This document shows positions 35,080-44,508 of a DNA stretch of 64,000 bases, in pieces. A program made the position numbers and the translations under genes. Origin of the DNA: Planctomycetia bacterium (GTDB lineage Bacteria > Planctomycetota > Planctomycetia > Pirellulales > UBA1268); NCBI GenBank assembly GCA_014192425.1, contig BJHK01000017.1, positions 19,966 to 83,965 of the forward strand, given 5' to 3'. The notes under the pieces are model-generated. The model did no database searches and was not told the DNA's origin. It was given only the letters and a program-made list of their open reading frames with translations. Numbering within the stretch: the stretch's first letter is position 1; every line of letters begins with the position of its first letter.

Positions 35080-35584
35080 GAGGAGAGCCTAGCGGCCGCG
35101 CCGCCGATCCCCCAAGGGCAGTTCCGCTGGTTACTCGTCCACCGGACGGGGTTGCCCGTGCCTCGTTCGCCGGACGTTCGCCTCGGCCCTCCAGGCCTCG
35201 GCTCTCTGCATGTCCGCTGCGCTTCGCCATCCTGGCTTCGCTTGCTCCCACAGCCCGGCTCACGGGGCACGGGCAGCCCCGCCACCACTGCCAAGCCGCA
35301 GCCCCCAGTGGCAGCGCCCACCACCCCGCGGTCTGGAAGACCGCGGCCGCCCGTTCGGGCAACCCTCGGCGTTGCCCGCGACGGGCCAAGCGAAAACGGG
35401 CAGGATGCCCGTGTTTCGCGTGCAGATAGACGGCACCGGAATACACCCGGAAGGGCTCGAACCTTCAACCTTCGGGGCTCGATCACGCAAACCCTCGGCA
35501 TCATGCCTCGGTTTGCTTGGCCGGCATCCGCCGGCTCTCGAAAGGCCGCCCTCACGGCGGCCAATACATGCCGAATACACCAAA
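35080..35584. other. Non-coding interval with hairpins and tRNA-derived fragment
   Basis: 505 bp upstream of ruvC without a gene. It contains the perfect hairpin CCGCGGTCT/AGACCGCGG (35326-35346), a GGCATCC/GGATGCC-type pairing in the stretch around 35395-35415, and a copy of the 3' end of tRNA-Arg at 35440-35475. The ~100 bp between that fragment and the tRNA has further short GGCCGGC/GCCGGC and GGCCGCC/GGCGGCC pairs. It looks like decayed repeat or mobile DNA. Confidence 0.6.
35440..35475 (-). repeat. Duplicated 3' end of tRNA-Arg
   Basis: 36 bp identical to 35583-35618, i.e. the T-arm, variable loop, acceptor 3' strand and part of the anticodon stem of tRNA-Arg(ACG), in the same orientation and 143 bp away from it. 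The match stops abruptly inside the anticodon stem. Integrases of phages and islands leave exactly this kind of tRNA 3'-end direct repeat (att sites), but no integrase is visible here. Confidence 0.85.
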
Positions 35585-35658
<74 letters not shown>

Positions 35659-35715
35659 GTGCAGGAAACGATACCGCGCGAACGGCGCGGAACCAAGATT
35701 GCCCCGAAAAACCCC

Positions 35716-38340
35716 TTACGCACGAGGCACGAGAAACCCCTCCTTGTCGACCTCGAAGCGGTCGGCGAGCAGGACGGCGCCGGGAACGCCGCCCCCCGTC
35801 GGCCGCGGCAGCGTGGCGCCCACCACGAGCGAACGCGCTTCTTCAGCGGACTCGTGGCTGCCACCGACGGGTTCCAGGCCGAGCCGGCCGCGGTCGGCCG
35901 CCCGCGGCCAGACGACCACGCCGTTGACGACGCGGCCCACCGTCTCCGGCTTGGAAATCGTCTCGTGATCCCAGCCGATCCGCTTGGCCGGCGTGTTCAT
36001 CGCCACGAGCCCCGCGGCCTCCGCCGGCGCGTAGGCCACCACCGGCTCGACGCCGAAGGCGGCCGCGAAGGCCGCGATCGCCTCCCGGGCACGAGCGAGT
36101 TCGCCGGCCGCGCCGATCGGGACGACGACGACCTCCAGCACGGGCAGGGCAGGGGGTGACGCGAGCGTTGCCACGGCAGCCACCTGCTCGACCCGGGCGA
36201 GCCAGATCGTGGCCCGTGCCCGGGCGAGCGCGGCGAGCAGCTCGGCCGGCGGCGTGGCCGCGTCGATCGTCGTCGCCTGGATGCGGAGCAGCCGCCCGGC
36301 CTGGAGCCCGAGCGATTCGTGGAGCGGGTCGCCGGGGGCGAGCGCGGCGACAAGCCGATCGTCGCGCCGCACGAGACAGCAGCCGTCGAAGGCCTCGGCC
36401 GTGGCCGCGTGCGGCTCGAGCCGGGCGGCGACGGCCCCGGCCGCCACCTCCTGGAGCGCGCGCCGGGCCTGGTCGGGATGCGTGCCGGGCGGCAGGACGG
36501 GGCCGAAGGTGAGCGTCACGGCCCGACGCCAGAGCCGCGGCCACTTCGTGAAGTAGCGGCCCTCGGAGAACGACAGGCCGCTCCCCCACAGGCCGTCGAT
36601 CGACACCGGCTGGATCGGCGACGAGACCTTCTCCAGAAGCCACTCCAGCCCGCGTTTGAAGCCGAGCAGTTGCCCCGTGCGGGAGATGCCCGCCTCGCAG
36701 AAGATGCCGATCGCATCACCTTCCGTGATGCCCGACTGGATCGACTTGAGCGCCGTCCCGATCGACTTGGGACGCGGATCGAAGAGGATGAACCGCCACT
36801 GGTCGGCGAGCATGCGCAGGAAGCGGCCCCGGATGTTGGGGCCGTAGACGACCATCCGCACCGGTCGCGGGCTGGCCATCGGGAGCAGGAACCCGTCGAG
36901 CCAGGAGAGGTGGTTGGCGACCATCACGACCGGGCCGTCGACCGGAATCCGCTCCAGGCCGCGGACGCGAAACCGCCAGATGCCGTGGACGATCGTGGCG
37001 ACGAACATGCGCAGCGTGGCCCGCGGGGCGCACCACGCGGCCACGAGCATGGCCAGCAGCGAGAGAAGAGCGAAGATCACGAAGATCGCCCGCGCGGAGA
37101 ACAGCGGCGCCTTCTCCGGGCCGAACGGTGCCCGTAGGCCGCCGTACGCCAGCGACGCGAGGAACATGCCGCTGAACAGCAGCAGGTTCGTGGCCGCGAG
37201 GACGCCGCCGAGCCGGTCGGCGGGACTTTTTTCCTGCAGGAAAGTTTCCAGCGGCACGTCGAACATGCCGGCTCCGAAGCCGAGCACGACGAGCCAGAAG
37301 ATCGGCCCCCAGGGGATGCCCGCATCAACGGCGAGGAACGGTCCGCCGGTCAGGGCGAGGGCCAGGAACGCCACCGTCATGATCGCCGCGCCGAGGGGCA
37401 CGAAGCCGAGATCGACCCGCGGGTCGGCGGCGGCAGGCCGGGCCGCGATCCGTCCGGTGACCAGGCTGCCGGCACCGATGCCGGCGAGGAGCGCGATCAG
37501 GAGCGGGACGATCCGCCCCTGCGAGGTGGCGCCCGCCTCGGTGCCGAACTGATCGACATTGGCATGGGCCACGGCGCCGATCGCCCAGAAGAAGACGATG
37601 CCCGCGGCGGCGGCGGCGAGCTCGCGGCGGCGCAGAAGCGCTCCGACATCAGTCCAGATGCGGGCCAGGGCGTTCCAGGCAGGGGGCGCCTGCGGATCGG
37701 CGGCCGCCAGCCGCGGCAGCCAGGCCGTCGCGACGAGTCCGGCGACGGCTGCGGACCCGAGCACGACGGCCGTCGGCCAGATGCGGACTGACGCCGACAC
37801 GGCCGTCTCGAGCGGCGTCACGTCGGCGGCCCAGTTGCCGGCGACGGTGCCCGCGAGGATCGCCAGCAGCGAGACGAGGGCGAACAGGCCGTTCGCCGCG
37901 GAGAGTCGCGCTGCCGGGACGATCTCGGGGAGCGCGCCGACGAGCGCCGGCGTCATCAGGGCCGCCAGGGTTCCGATCGCCATCACCGCGCCCAGGAGCA
38001 GCCACAGCCCGAGCGGCAGCCCGAGCCACTCCATGTCCCAACCGGCCGCGAACCCGACGACCGCCGCCGCGGCCGCCGCGACCAGCACCTCGGCCAGCTT
38101 GCACCAGCGGATGACCGACGTCTTCACATGGCGGTCGGCCAACGCACCGGCCAGCCAGGAAAAAAGCACGTATGGCAGCGACAGCCCCACGAGGCCGACG
38201 GTCATCACCAACGACATGTCCGCCACATCGACCAGCCGTTTGCCGAGGCCGATCGCCAGCCACTTGAGAGCGTGGTCGTTGAAGAGCGTGAGGCCACGCA
38301 CGACCAGCAGCGGCCTGAAGCCGGGAGACGGACGGTCCAA
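35716..38340 (-). CDS. MFS transporter fused to PlsC-type acyltransferase (LplT-Aas-like)
   Basis: About 874 aa using a TTG start with AAAGG 7 bp upstream; another TTG at 38460 would add 40 residues, and no ATG fits. Residues 1 to ~425 form a 12-helix MFS transporter resembling LplT (lysophospholipid flippase). Then a 1-acyl-glycerophosphate acyltransferase domain with the HX4D motif N-H-L-S-W-L-D-G (His477), F-C-E-A-G-I-S and P-V-S-I-D-G-L-W-G. In Aas-type fusions an AMP-dependent ligase follows; here it is replaced by ~230 residues without AMP-ligase motifs. The likely role is import and re-acylation of lysophospholipid at the inner membrane. The tRNA gene ends 57 bp from its stop. Confidence 0.8.
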   Translation of the reverse strand: MDRPSPGFRPLLVVRGLTLFNDHALKWLAIGLGKRLVDVADMSLVMTVGLVGLSLPYVLFSWLAGALADRHVKTSVIRWCKLAEVLVAAAAAAVVGFAAGWDMEWLGLPLGLWLLLGAVMAIGTLAALMTPALVGALPEIVPAARLSAANGLFALVSLLAILAGTVAGNWAADVTPLETAVSASVRIWPTAVVLGSAAVAGLVATAWLPRLAAADPQAPPAWNALARIWTDVGALLRRRELAAAAAGIVFFWAIGAVAHANVDQFGTEAGATSQGRIVPLLIALLAGIGAGSLVTGRIAARPAAADPRVDLGFVPLGAAIMTVAFLALALTGGPFLAVDAGIPWGPIFWLVVLGFGAGMFDVPLETFLQEKSPADRLGGVLAATNLLLFSGMFLASLAYGGLRAPFGPEKAPLFSARAIFVIFALLSLLAMLVAAWCAPRATLRMFVATIVHGIWRFRVRGLERIPVDGPVVMVANHLSWLDGFLLPMASPRPVRMVVYGPNIRGRFLRMLADQWRFILFDPRPKSIGTALKSIQSGITEGDAIGIFCEAGISRTGQLLGFKRGLEWLLEKVSSPIQPVSIDGLWGSGLSFSEGRYFTKWPRLWRRAVTLTFGPVLPPGTHPDQARRALQEVAAGAVAARLEPHAATAEAFDGCCLVRRDDRLVAALAPGDPLHESLGLQAGRLLRIQATTIDAATPPAELLAALARARATIWLARVEQVAAVATLASPPALPVLEVVVVPIGAAGELARAREAIAAFAAAFGVEPVVAYAPAEAAGLVAMNTPAKRIGWDHETISKPETVGRVVNGVVVWPRAADRGRLGLEPVGGSHESAEEARSLVVGATLPRPTGGGVPGAVLLADRFEVDKEGFLVPRA

Positions 38341-38572
38341 GGTGTCGCCTTTCTCGGGGGCGATGGCCGGCGTAAGGAGGGCCGACCGTTCGGCTCCCTG
38401 CCCCCGCCGCTGGCCCAATTTCCCGGCGGGAATGTCAGACTGTGACGGCTGTTTGCACAACCCGTCAATCCGAACGTATTCTCATTCTGGAGAGGGCGTC
38501 ATGCGACCGGGAATGTCACGGGTCGTCGGCCCCCTCCCGCGAGTCCCGCGTGGGGACGCTGAAAGGTTTGCC

Positions 38573-39049
38573 ATGCGATCGCCGACCAGCCACTCCCTGC
38601 TTGCCACCGCCGCCATCGCCCTGCTGACCGCAGCCGGAGCCGGGACCGCTTCCGCCCAGGTCGTCTACTACCCTGCCTACCGCCCCGTCGTCGCTGCGCC
38701 GGTGCTGGCGGCACCTGTGATCGCGGCGCCTGTCTTCGCTCCGACCTACGTCTCGAACTACGTGCCGGCGGGCAACTACGCCGCCGTCACCGCCTTCTCG
38801 CCGCCACTGGTCACGGAGCCGGCGGCGATCGCCGTCCGCGCTGCGTACCCGCCCGCTTTTGCACCGCTGGCGGCGACGCCCGTCACCAGTTTCTACTCGC
38901 CGGCAGCGGTGGCGGCGCCGATCGTCGCCGCCCCAACCGTCGTGCCGGTCACCACCTACTACGCCCCTGCTGCCGTCGCGGTCCCGATGCGCCAGGGCAT
39001 CTTTGGCGGCTGGCGGCCCGTTCGCGGGGCGTACGCGATCCCGTACTGA
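38573..39049 (+). CDS. Small secreted Ala/Pro/Val/Tyr-rich protein
   Basis: 158 aa from the ATG giving MRSPTSHSLL, preceded by AAAGG. A clear signal peptide (about 1-28, cleavage after A-S-A) leads to a mature chain of repeated A-A-P-V, V-A-A-P and Y-Y/F-S-P motifs without charged patches, ending G-A-Y-A-I-P-Y. The composition suggests an extracellular or wall-associated structural protein. No family is recognised. It has its own upstream interval and is 122 bp ahead of the carotenoid-type genes. Confidence 0.7.
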   Translation: MRSPTSHSLLATAAIALLTAAGAGTASAQVVYYPAYRPVVAAPVLAAPVIAAPVFAPTYVSNYVPAGNYAAVTAFSPPLVTEPAAIAVRAAYPPAFAPLAATPVTSFYSPAAVAAPIVAAPTVVPVTTYYAPAAVAVPMRQGIFGGWRPVRGAYAIPY

Positions 39050-39171
39050 GCCGTTCTGAACCGGCAACGCCCGCGGGTTTCTTGACCGGTTTTCCGGCCA
39101 CCCTATAGTACGGGCGTTCGTGCCGGAGCCGTACCCCCGGCCGGCGACAGGCAGCCAGCCGAAGGCCGTGG

Positions 39172-40728
39172 ATGACGCGGACGGTCAACATCATCGGTGC
39201 CGGTCCCGGCGGCCTCGCCGCCGCGATGCTCCTCGCCCGGGCCGGTGTCCAGGTGCGAATCTTCGAGCGGCTCGGCGTTCCCGGCGGCCGCACGAGCACC
39301 ATCTCCACTCCCGAGGGCTTCCGGTTCGATCTCGGGCCGACCTTCTTCCTCTACCCGAAGGTGCTGGAGGACATCTTCGGTGCCTGCGGCCGCGACCTGC
39401 GGCGTGAGGTCGAAATGGTCCGGCTCGACCCCCAGTACAGGCTCGTGTTCGGAGCCGGCGGAGAACTCCTCGCCACTCCCGACGTGGGCCGAATGGAGGC
39501 CGAGGTGGCGCGGCTTTCGCCGGCCGACCGCGGGTCTTTCACGCGATTCATGCAGGCGACCCGCGAGAAGTTCGCTCGCTTCGCCCCGTTCCTGGAGCAG
39601 CCGTTCGAGAGTTGGATGGATCTCGCCAGCCCCGACCTGCTCAAACTGATGCCGATCCTCAAGCCGTGGCGCAGCCTCGACGCGGAACTCGGCACGTTCT
39701 TCTCCGACGAGCGGATCCGGCTGGCGTTCACGTTCCAGTCGAAGTACCTGGGGATGTCCCCGTTCCGCTGTCCGAGCCTGTTCTCGATCCTGTCGTTCCT
39801 GGAGTACGAGCACGGCGTCTACCATCCGATCGGCGGCTGCGGCGCCGTGAGCGCGGCGATGGCCCGGATCGCCGGCGAACTCGGGGCCGACATCCGCTAC
39901 GGCGAGCCGGTCGAGGGCCTGGAGTTTGCCGGACGGCGGATCACCGCCGTCCGCAGTGGCTCCGGCCTGCATCCGGCCGATGCCACGATCGTCAACGCCG
40001 ACTTCGCCCGGAGCATGACCAGGCTCGTGCCCGACGGGCTTCGGCGGCGCTGGAACGACCGGCGGATCGCCTCGCGGCGTTTCTCCTGCTCGACCTTCAT
40101 GCTCTACCTGGGCATTGAGGGGCGGTACGACGACGTCGCCCACCACAACATCTACCTGTCGGAAAACTACCGGGAGAACCTCGCCGACATCGAGCACCGG
40201 CACGTGCTCAGTCGCGACCCGTCGATGTACGTGCAAAACGCCTGCGTCACCGACTCGACGCTGGCGCCGCCCGGGATGAGCACGCTGTACCTGCTCATCC
40301 CCGTCACACACCGGCATCCCAACGTCGACTGGCGCCGGGAAGGTCCGCGGTACCGCGAGGTGGCCCTCGACCAGATGGAGCGGATCGGCATTCGGGGCGT
40401 CCGCGACCGGATCCGCTTCGAGAAGATGCTCACGCCCGACGACTGGCAGGACGAGTACGAGATCTACCGCGGGGCGACGTTCAACCTGTCCCACGACCTC
40501 GGCCAGATGCTCCACATGCGGCCCCACAATCGCTTCGAGGACGTGGAGCGGATGTATCTCGTCGGCGGCGGCACGCACCCGGGCAGCGGCCTGCCCGTGA
40601 TCTACTCGTCGGCCCGGATCACGACCGACCTGCTGCTCGACGACCTGGGAATCAGCCGGCCGGTCGCCACGTCCGTGCGGCCGGCGACCGGCCGCGTGCG
40701 GGGCGAGGAGCCGGCCGCCGCGGTCTGA
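39172..40728 (+). CDS. CrtI/CrtN-family phytoene or diapophytoene desaturase
   Basis: 518 aa flavoprotein. The N-terminal FAD motif is I-I-G-A-G-P-G-G-L-A-A-A, followed by F-E-R-L-G-V-P-G-G-R-T-S and F-D-L-G-P-T-F-F; a C-terminal FAD-site motif V-G-G-G-T-H-P-G-S-G-L-P is typical of carotenoid desaturases. It should introduce double bonds into a carotenoid precursor; a C30 (squalene or diapophytoene) substrate fits planctomycetes but cannot be read from the sequence. It opens a plus-strand run with a second CrtI-like gene 41 bp downstream. Confidence 0.87.
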   Translation: MTRTVNIIGAGPGGLAAAMLLARAGVQVRIFERLGVPGGRTSTISTPEGFRFDLGPTFFLYPKVLEDIFGACGRDLRREVEMVRLDPQYRLVFGAGGELLATPDVGRMEAEVARLSPADRGSFTRFMQATREKFARFAPFLEQPFESWMDLASPDLLKLMPILKPWRSLDAELGTFFSDERIRLAFTFQSKYLGMSPFRCPSLFSILSFLEYEHGVYHPIGGCGAVSAAMARIAGELGADIRYGEPVEGLEFAGRRITAVRSGSGLHPADATIVNADFARSMTRLVPDGLRRRWNDRRIASRRFSCSTFMLYLGIEGRYDDVAHHNIYLSENYRENLADIEHRHVLSRDPSMYVQNACVTDSTLAPPGMSTLYLLIPVTHRHPNVDWRREGPRYREVALDQMERIGIRGVRDRIRFEKMLTPDDWQDEYEIYRGATFNLSHDLGQMLHMRPHNRFEDVERMYLVGGGTHPGSGLPVIYSSARITTDLLLDDLGISRPVATSVRPATGRVRGEEPAAAV

Positions 40729-40769
40729 CCCGCGGCGCCAGGGACCGAACACCGGCCAAGGAAGCCACG

Positions 40770-42329
40770 ATGAAGCAAAACCGCGACGACAACAGGGTGG
40801 TGGTGATCGGCAGCGGCCTCGGCGGCCTGGCGGCCGCCTGCACGCTGGCCGCCCGCGGCTACGCCGTGACGCTGTGCGAGAAAAATCCCTGGGTCGGCGG
40901 CAAGGCGGCCGTGATCGATGAGCAGGGCTTCCGCTTCGACATGGGGCCGACGATCCTGACGATCCCCCGGGTGCTGAAGCGGATCTGGCAGGAGGCGGGC
41001 CGCGATCTCGCCTCCGCGCTCGACCTCGTGCCGCTCGACCCGCAGTGGCGGAGCTTCTTCGTCGACGGCACGACGCTCGACCTCCAGGCCAACGTCCGGG
41101 AGATGCAGGCCACGCTCGACGCCTTCGCCCCGGGCAGCGGCGCCGGCTATGCCCGATTCATGGACCTGTCCCATCGGCTCCATCGGCTCTCGGACGAGTT
41201 CTTCTTCTGGCGCAGCGTCGGCGGCATGCGCGACATGATCAATGTCCGCCAGAGCCTGTCGGTCGGCTTCCTCAAGGAACTGATCGGGATGCGGCCGGGG
41301 CACAGCGTGGCCGGCACCGTCCGGTCGTTCGTGCCCGACGAGCGGGCCGCGCAGATGCTCGACCACTACACGCAGTACGTGGGCAGCTGCCCGGAGCAGT
41401 CCCCCGCCGTGCTCTGCGGGATCGCCCACATGCAGTCGAACGACGGCGTCTGGTATCCGCGCGGCGGCACCGGCGCGGTGCCGCGGGCCTTGGCCAACCT
41501 CGCCGTCGATCTGGGCGTCGAGATCCGCACCAAGACCCCGATCCGGCGGATCATCATCGAGAACGGGCGGGCGCGGGGCGTGGAGACGGCCGGCGGCGAG
41601 ACGATCCGGGCCGGGGCCGTGGTCAGCAACTCCGACAGCGTGCGGACGCATCGCGAACTCCTCGAGGGGCCGACGCGGCAGCGGTTCCTCGGCCGGCGCC
41701 GCTACGAGCCGGCCTGCTCCGGCGTCGTCCTATACCTCGGCCTCGACAGGCGGTACGAGCAGCTCATCCATCACAACTTCGTCTTCTCGCGCGACCCGCA
41801 CGAGGAGTTCGAGGCGATCTACCGGCGCGGCGAGCCCGCCCCCGACCCGACCTGCTACGTCTGCGCCCCGGCCGTCACCGAGCCGGAGGTGGCGATCCCC
41901 GGTGGCGAGGCGTTGTACGTGCTCGTCCACACTCCGTACCTCCGGCCCCATCACGACTGGTCGAAGATGCTCCCCGGCTACCGCGACACGATCGTCCGCA
42001 AGCTCGTGGAGACGGCCGGCATGAAGGATCTGGAGCGGCACATCGTCTTCGAGCGCGCCCTGACGCCGCAGGACATCAACGACCGCTACCACGTCCTCGA
42101 CGGGGCGATCTACGGCCTGGCGAGCCACGGCAAGTATCTCGGTGCCTTCAAGCCCGCCAACCGCTCCCCGGACGTCGAGGGGCTATACATGGCCGGCGGC
42201 TCGGCCCACCCGGGGCCGGGGATGCCGATGGTGATGATGTCGGGGTGGATCGCGGCCGACTGCGTCGATCAGGACCGGATCGTGTCCCGAACCGGCCCGG
42301 CTGCGCGGCCGGCGGCCGTGGCGGTGTGA
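40770..42329 (+). CDS. Second CrtI-family carotenoid desaturase/oxidase (CrtP-like)
   Basis: 519 aa, start with AAGGA upstream. FAD motif V-I-G-S-G-L-G-G-L-A-A-A, then C-E-K-N-P-W-V-G-G-K-A and F-D-M-G-P-T-I-L-T; C-terminal A-G-G-S-A-H-P-G-P-G-M-P-M-V. It is paralogous to the gene before it. In staphyloxanthin-type pathways one such protein (CrtN) desaturates and another (CrtP) oxidises the end group, so this one may be the oxidase, by position only. It is followed by a 144-bp gap containing the dispersed element. Confidence 0.85.
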   Translation: MKQNRDDNRVVVIGSGLGGLAAACTLAARGYAVTLCEKNPWVGGKAAVIDEQGFRFDMGPTILTIPRVLKRIWQEAGRDLASALDLVPLDPQWRSFFVDGTTLDLQANVREMQATLDAFAPGSGAGYARFMDLSHRLHRLSDEFFFWRSVGGMRDMINVRQSLSVGFLKELIGMRPGHSVAGTVRSFVPDERAAQMLDHYTQYVGSCPEQSPAVLCGIAHMQSNDGVWYPRGGTGAVPRALANLAVDLGVEIRTKTPIRRIIIENGRARGVETAGGETIRAGAVVSNSDSVRTHRELLEGPTRQRFLGRRRYEPACSGVVLYLGLDRRYEQLIHHNFVFSRDPHEEFEAIYRRGEPAPDPTCYVCAPAVTEPEVAIPGGEALYVLVHTPYLRPHHDWSKMLPGYRDTIVRKLVETAGMKDLERHIVFERALTPQDINDRYHVLDGAIYGLASHGKYLGAFKPANRSPDVEGLYMAGGSAHPGPGMPMVMMSGWIAADCVDQDRIVSRTGPAARPAAVAV

Positions 42330-42350
42330 CGTCGCCGGTGAAAAGCCGCC

Positions 42351-42427
42351 GGGGGCGGTGAAAGTCTCGGCTTCGGAGGCGAGGATACGCCAACTCGCCT
42401 CGACTGCCCCCGACCCCCGGCTCGTCC
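42351..42427. repeat. Dispersed stem-loop element, copy B
   Basis: Same ordered blocks as copy A at 20437-20515, including GGCGAGGATACGCC (42378-42391). GGGGGCGG at the left and CTGCCCCC at the right could form an outer stem. It occupies most of the gap between the second desaturase and the acyltransferase gene. Confidence 0.65.
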
Positions 42428-42473
42428 GACGGTAGGTCGCGGCGGTCACGCGAAGCCTGGATGCCAACACGCG

Positions 42474-43319
42474 ATGCACACCGTCGACCGCGATCAGGAA
42501 CCGAAGAGGGAGGTGGAGGAACTGCCGCCGTTCGCGCACGGCATGCACCGCTGGTTCATGTGGTACGTGCGGCGTTACCTGCGCCGCCACTTCCATGCCC
42601 TGCGGCTGGCCCGCGGCCCGGCGGGCGCGGCCGACCGGCCGACACTCGGCGCCGAGCCGGTCGTCTTCTACTCCAACCACCCCGGCTGGTGGGATCCGCT
42701 CGTGTTCCTGTTCCTCGGCCAGGCGCTCCATCCCGGCCGCATGGTCTACGGGCCGATCGACGCGGCGGCGCTGGGCAAGTACCGGTTCCTGGAACGGATC
42801 GGGTTCCTCGGCATCGATCCGCACTCCTGGCGCGGCTCGGCCCGGTTCCTGCGCATGGCCCGGGCCGCGGCCCGGCGCAGCGACGTCATCTTCTGGATCA
42901 CGGCCCAGGGGCAGTTCAGCGACCCGCGTGTCCGCCCGCTCGCGCTCCGGCCCGGCGTCGGCCATGCCGTCGCGGCGATGGACCACGGACTGGTCGTGCC
43001 GCTGGCAGTGGAGTATCCATTCTGGAACGAGCGGTTCCCCGAGGCGCTCGCAGCGTTCGGACCCGTCATGCGGGTCGAGGACTTCCCGGGGCGGACGGCC
43101 GACGAGTGGACGACGGTGCTCGCACGGGAACTGGAGGCGACGCAGGACCGGCTCGCAGCGGCGGCGCTGGGCCGTGATCCGGCCGCGTTCACGCCCCTCC
43201 TGCGCGGCCGGGTCGGCGTCGGCCCGGCCTACGACATGATCCGCCGGCTCAAGGCCTGGGTCCGCGGCGAGCGGTTCGACGCCTCGCATGGCGGCGCGGC
43301 CGACGGAGCGCCGCGATGA
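42474..43319 (+). CDS. PlsC-type acyltransferase
   Basis: 281 aa. The acyltransferase HX4D motif is S-N-H-P-G-W-W-D-P, with Y-G-P-I-D and I-T-A-Q-G-Q-F further on, and P-L-A-V-E-Y in the fourth block. No signal peptide is visible; W-F-M-W-Y-V near residue 30 may be a membrane-associated helix. In carotenoid clusters such a protein would esterify the sugar or carotenoid with a fatty acid (CrtO-like role), but a phospholipid role is equally compatible. The ATG of the next gene overlaps its stop (ATGA). Confidence 0.82.
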   Translation: MHTVDRDQEPKREVEELPPFAHGMHRWFMWYVRRYLRRHFHALRLARGPAGAADRPTLGAEPVVFYSNHPGWWDPLVFLFLGQALHPGRMVYGPIDAAALGKYRFLERIGFLGIDPHSWRGSARFLRMARAAARRSDVIFWITAQGQFSDPRVRPLALRPGVGHAVAAMDHGLVVPLAVEYPFWNERFPEALAAFGPVMRVEDFPGRTADEWTTVLARELEATQDRLAAAALGRDPAAFTPLLRGRVGVGPAYDMIRRLKAWVRGERFDASHGGAADGAPR

Positions 43320-44464
43320 GTCCGACGCTGATCGGCATCCTCGCGATCGCGGCCCTGGTGCTGGCGGCGCTGCCGGCGCTGCTGACGCTGGCAAACCTGC
43401 GGATCTTCGCGCCGCCACCGCCAGCGCCGGCGACGCGGCCGGCGGTGTCCGTGCTCGTGCCGGCCCGCAACGAGGAGGCCGCGATCGGCCGGCTCTGCCG
43501 CGACGTGCTGGCGAGCGCCGACGTCGATCTCGAGCTCGTGATTCTCGACGATGCGAGCACGGACGGCACGGCGGCGATCGTCCGCGACGTCGCCACGGGC
43601 GATCCGCGCGTCCGGCTCGTGGCCGGAGCGCCGCTGCCCGCCGGCTGGTGCGGCAAGCAGCATGCCTGCTGGCAGCTCGCCCGGGCCGCGCGGCACGACA
43701 CCTGGGTGTTTCTGGACGTGGACGTCTCGCCCGCGCCCGACGCCGTGGCCCGGGCGCTGGCCTTTCTCGACGCCTCGGGAGCGGCACTCGTGAGCGGGTT
43801 TCCGCGCCAACGGACGAGCTGCCTGCTCGACTGGCTGCTCTTGCCGCTGATCCATTTCATCCTGCTGGGGTTCCTGCCGCTGGCCCGCGCCCGCCGCGAC
43901 CCCGCGCCGGGGCTGGCGGCCGGCTGCGGGCAGTTCTTCGTCACACGCCGTGCCGACTACGAACGGGCGGGGGGGCACGCTGCGATCCGGGCCTCGCTCC
44001 ACGACGGCGTCAAACTCCCGCGGGCCTATCGCCGCGCGGGCCTCACGACCGACATCTTCGACGCCACGCCGATCGCTTCATGCCGGATGTACGACCGCAA
44101 CGCCGACGTCTGGCGCGGCCTGGCGAAGAACGCCACGGAGGGGATCGGCAGCCCGGCCACGATCGTGCCGTTCACGATCCTGCTCGCCGGCGGGCAGATC
44201 CTGCCGTTCGTGCTCGTCGCCTGCGGCCTGCTGACCGGCTGCGCCGGATGGCCGCGCTGGGCATTTCCCGTGGCCGTCTCGGCCGCGGTGCTCGCCTGGC
44301 TCCCCCGGTTCGTCTCCGCGGGACGGTTCGGCCAGAGCAGCGCGAGCGTCGGCGGCCATCCGGTCGCCGTCGCGCTGTTCCTCGCCATTCAGTGGACGGC
44401 ACTGGTCGGAAAACTGCTCGGCTTCCAGACCGCCTGGCGGGGCCGCAGCCTCACGCCCCAATGA
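43316..44464 (+). CDS. Family 2 glycosyltransferase, CrtQ/HpnB-like
   Basis: 382 aa. An N-terminal membrane helix (5-30) precedes a GT2 domain with S-V-L-V-P-A-R-N-E-E, D-D-A-S-T-D-G-T and the metal-binding D-V-D in F-L-D-V-D-V-S. G-C-G-Q-F-F and H-D-G-V-K-L-P occur near the acceptor site, and C-terminal hydrophobic helices follow. The architecture is shared by CrtQ (glycosylates diaponeurosporenoate) and hopanoid HpnB. It overlaps the acyltransferase by 4 bp, which favours a common glycosyl-acyl modification pathway. Confidence 0.83.
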   Translation: MSPTLIGILAIAALVLAALPALLTLANLRIFAPPPPAPATRPAVSVLVPARNEEAAIGRLCRDVLASADVDLELVILDDASTDGTAAIVRDVATGDPRVRLVAGAPLPAGWCGKQHACWQLARAARHDTWVFLDVDVSPAPDAVARALAFLDASGAALVSGFPRQRTSCLLDWLLLPLIHFILLGFLPLARARRDPAPGLAAGCGQFFVTRRADYERAGGHAAIRASLHDGVKLPRAYRRAGLTTDIFDATPIASCRMYDRNADVWRGLAKNATEGIGSPATIVPFTILLAGGQILPFVLVACGLLTGCAGWPRWAFPVAVSAAVLAWLPRFVSAGRFGQSSASVGGHPVAVALFLAIQWTALVGKLLGFQTAWRGRSLTPQ

Positions 44465-44508
44465 CGCCCGCCACGGCGCCGGGACGGGAACGCGTGAACC
44501 AGCCGCCG

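Noticed and set aside
39103..40752. 549-codon minus-strand open frame opposite the first desaturase
   Set aside because: No motif; the plus strand shows full FAD signatures.
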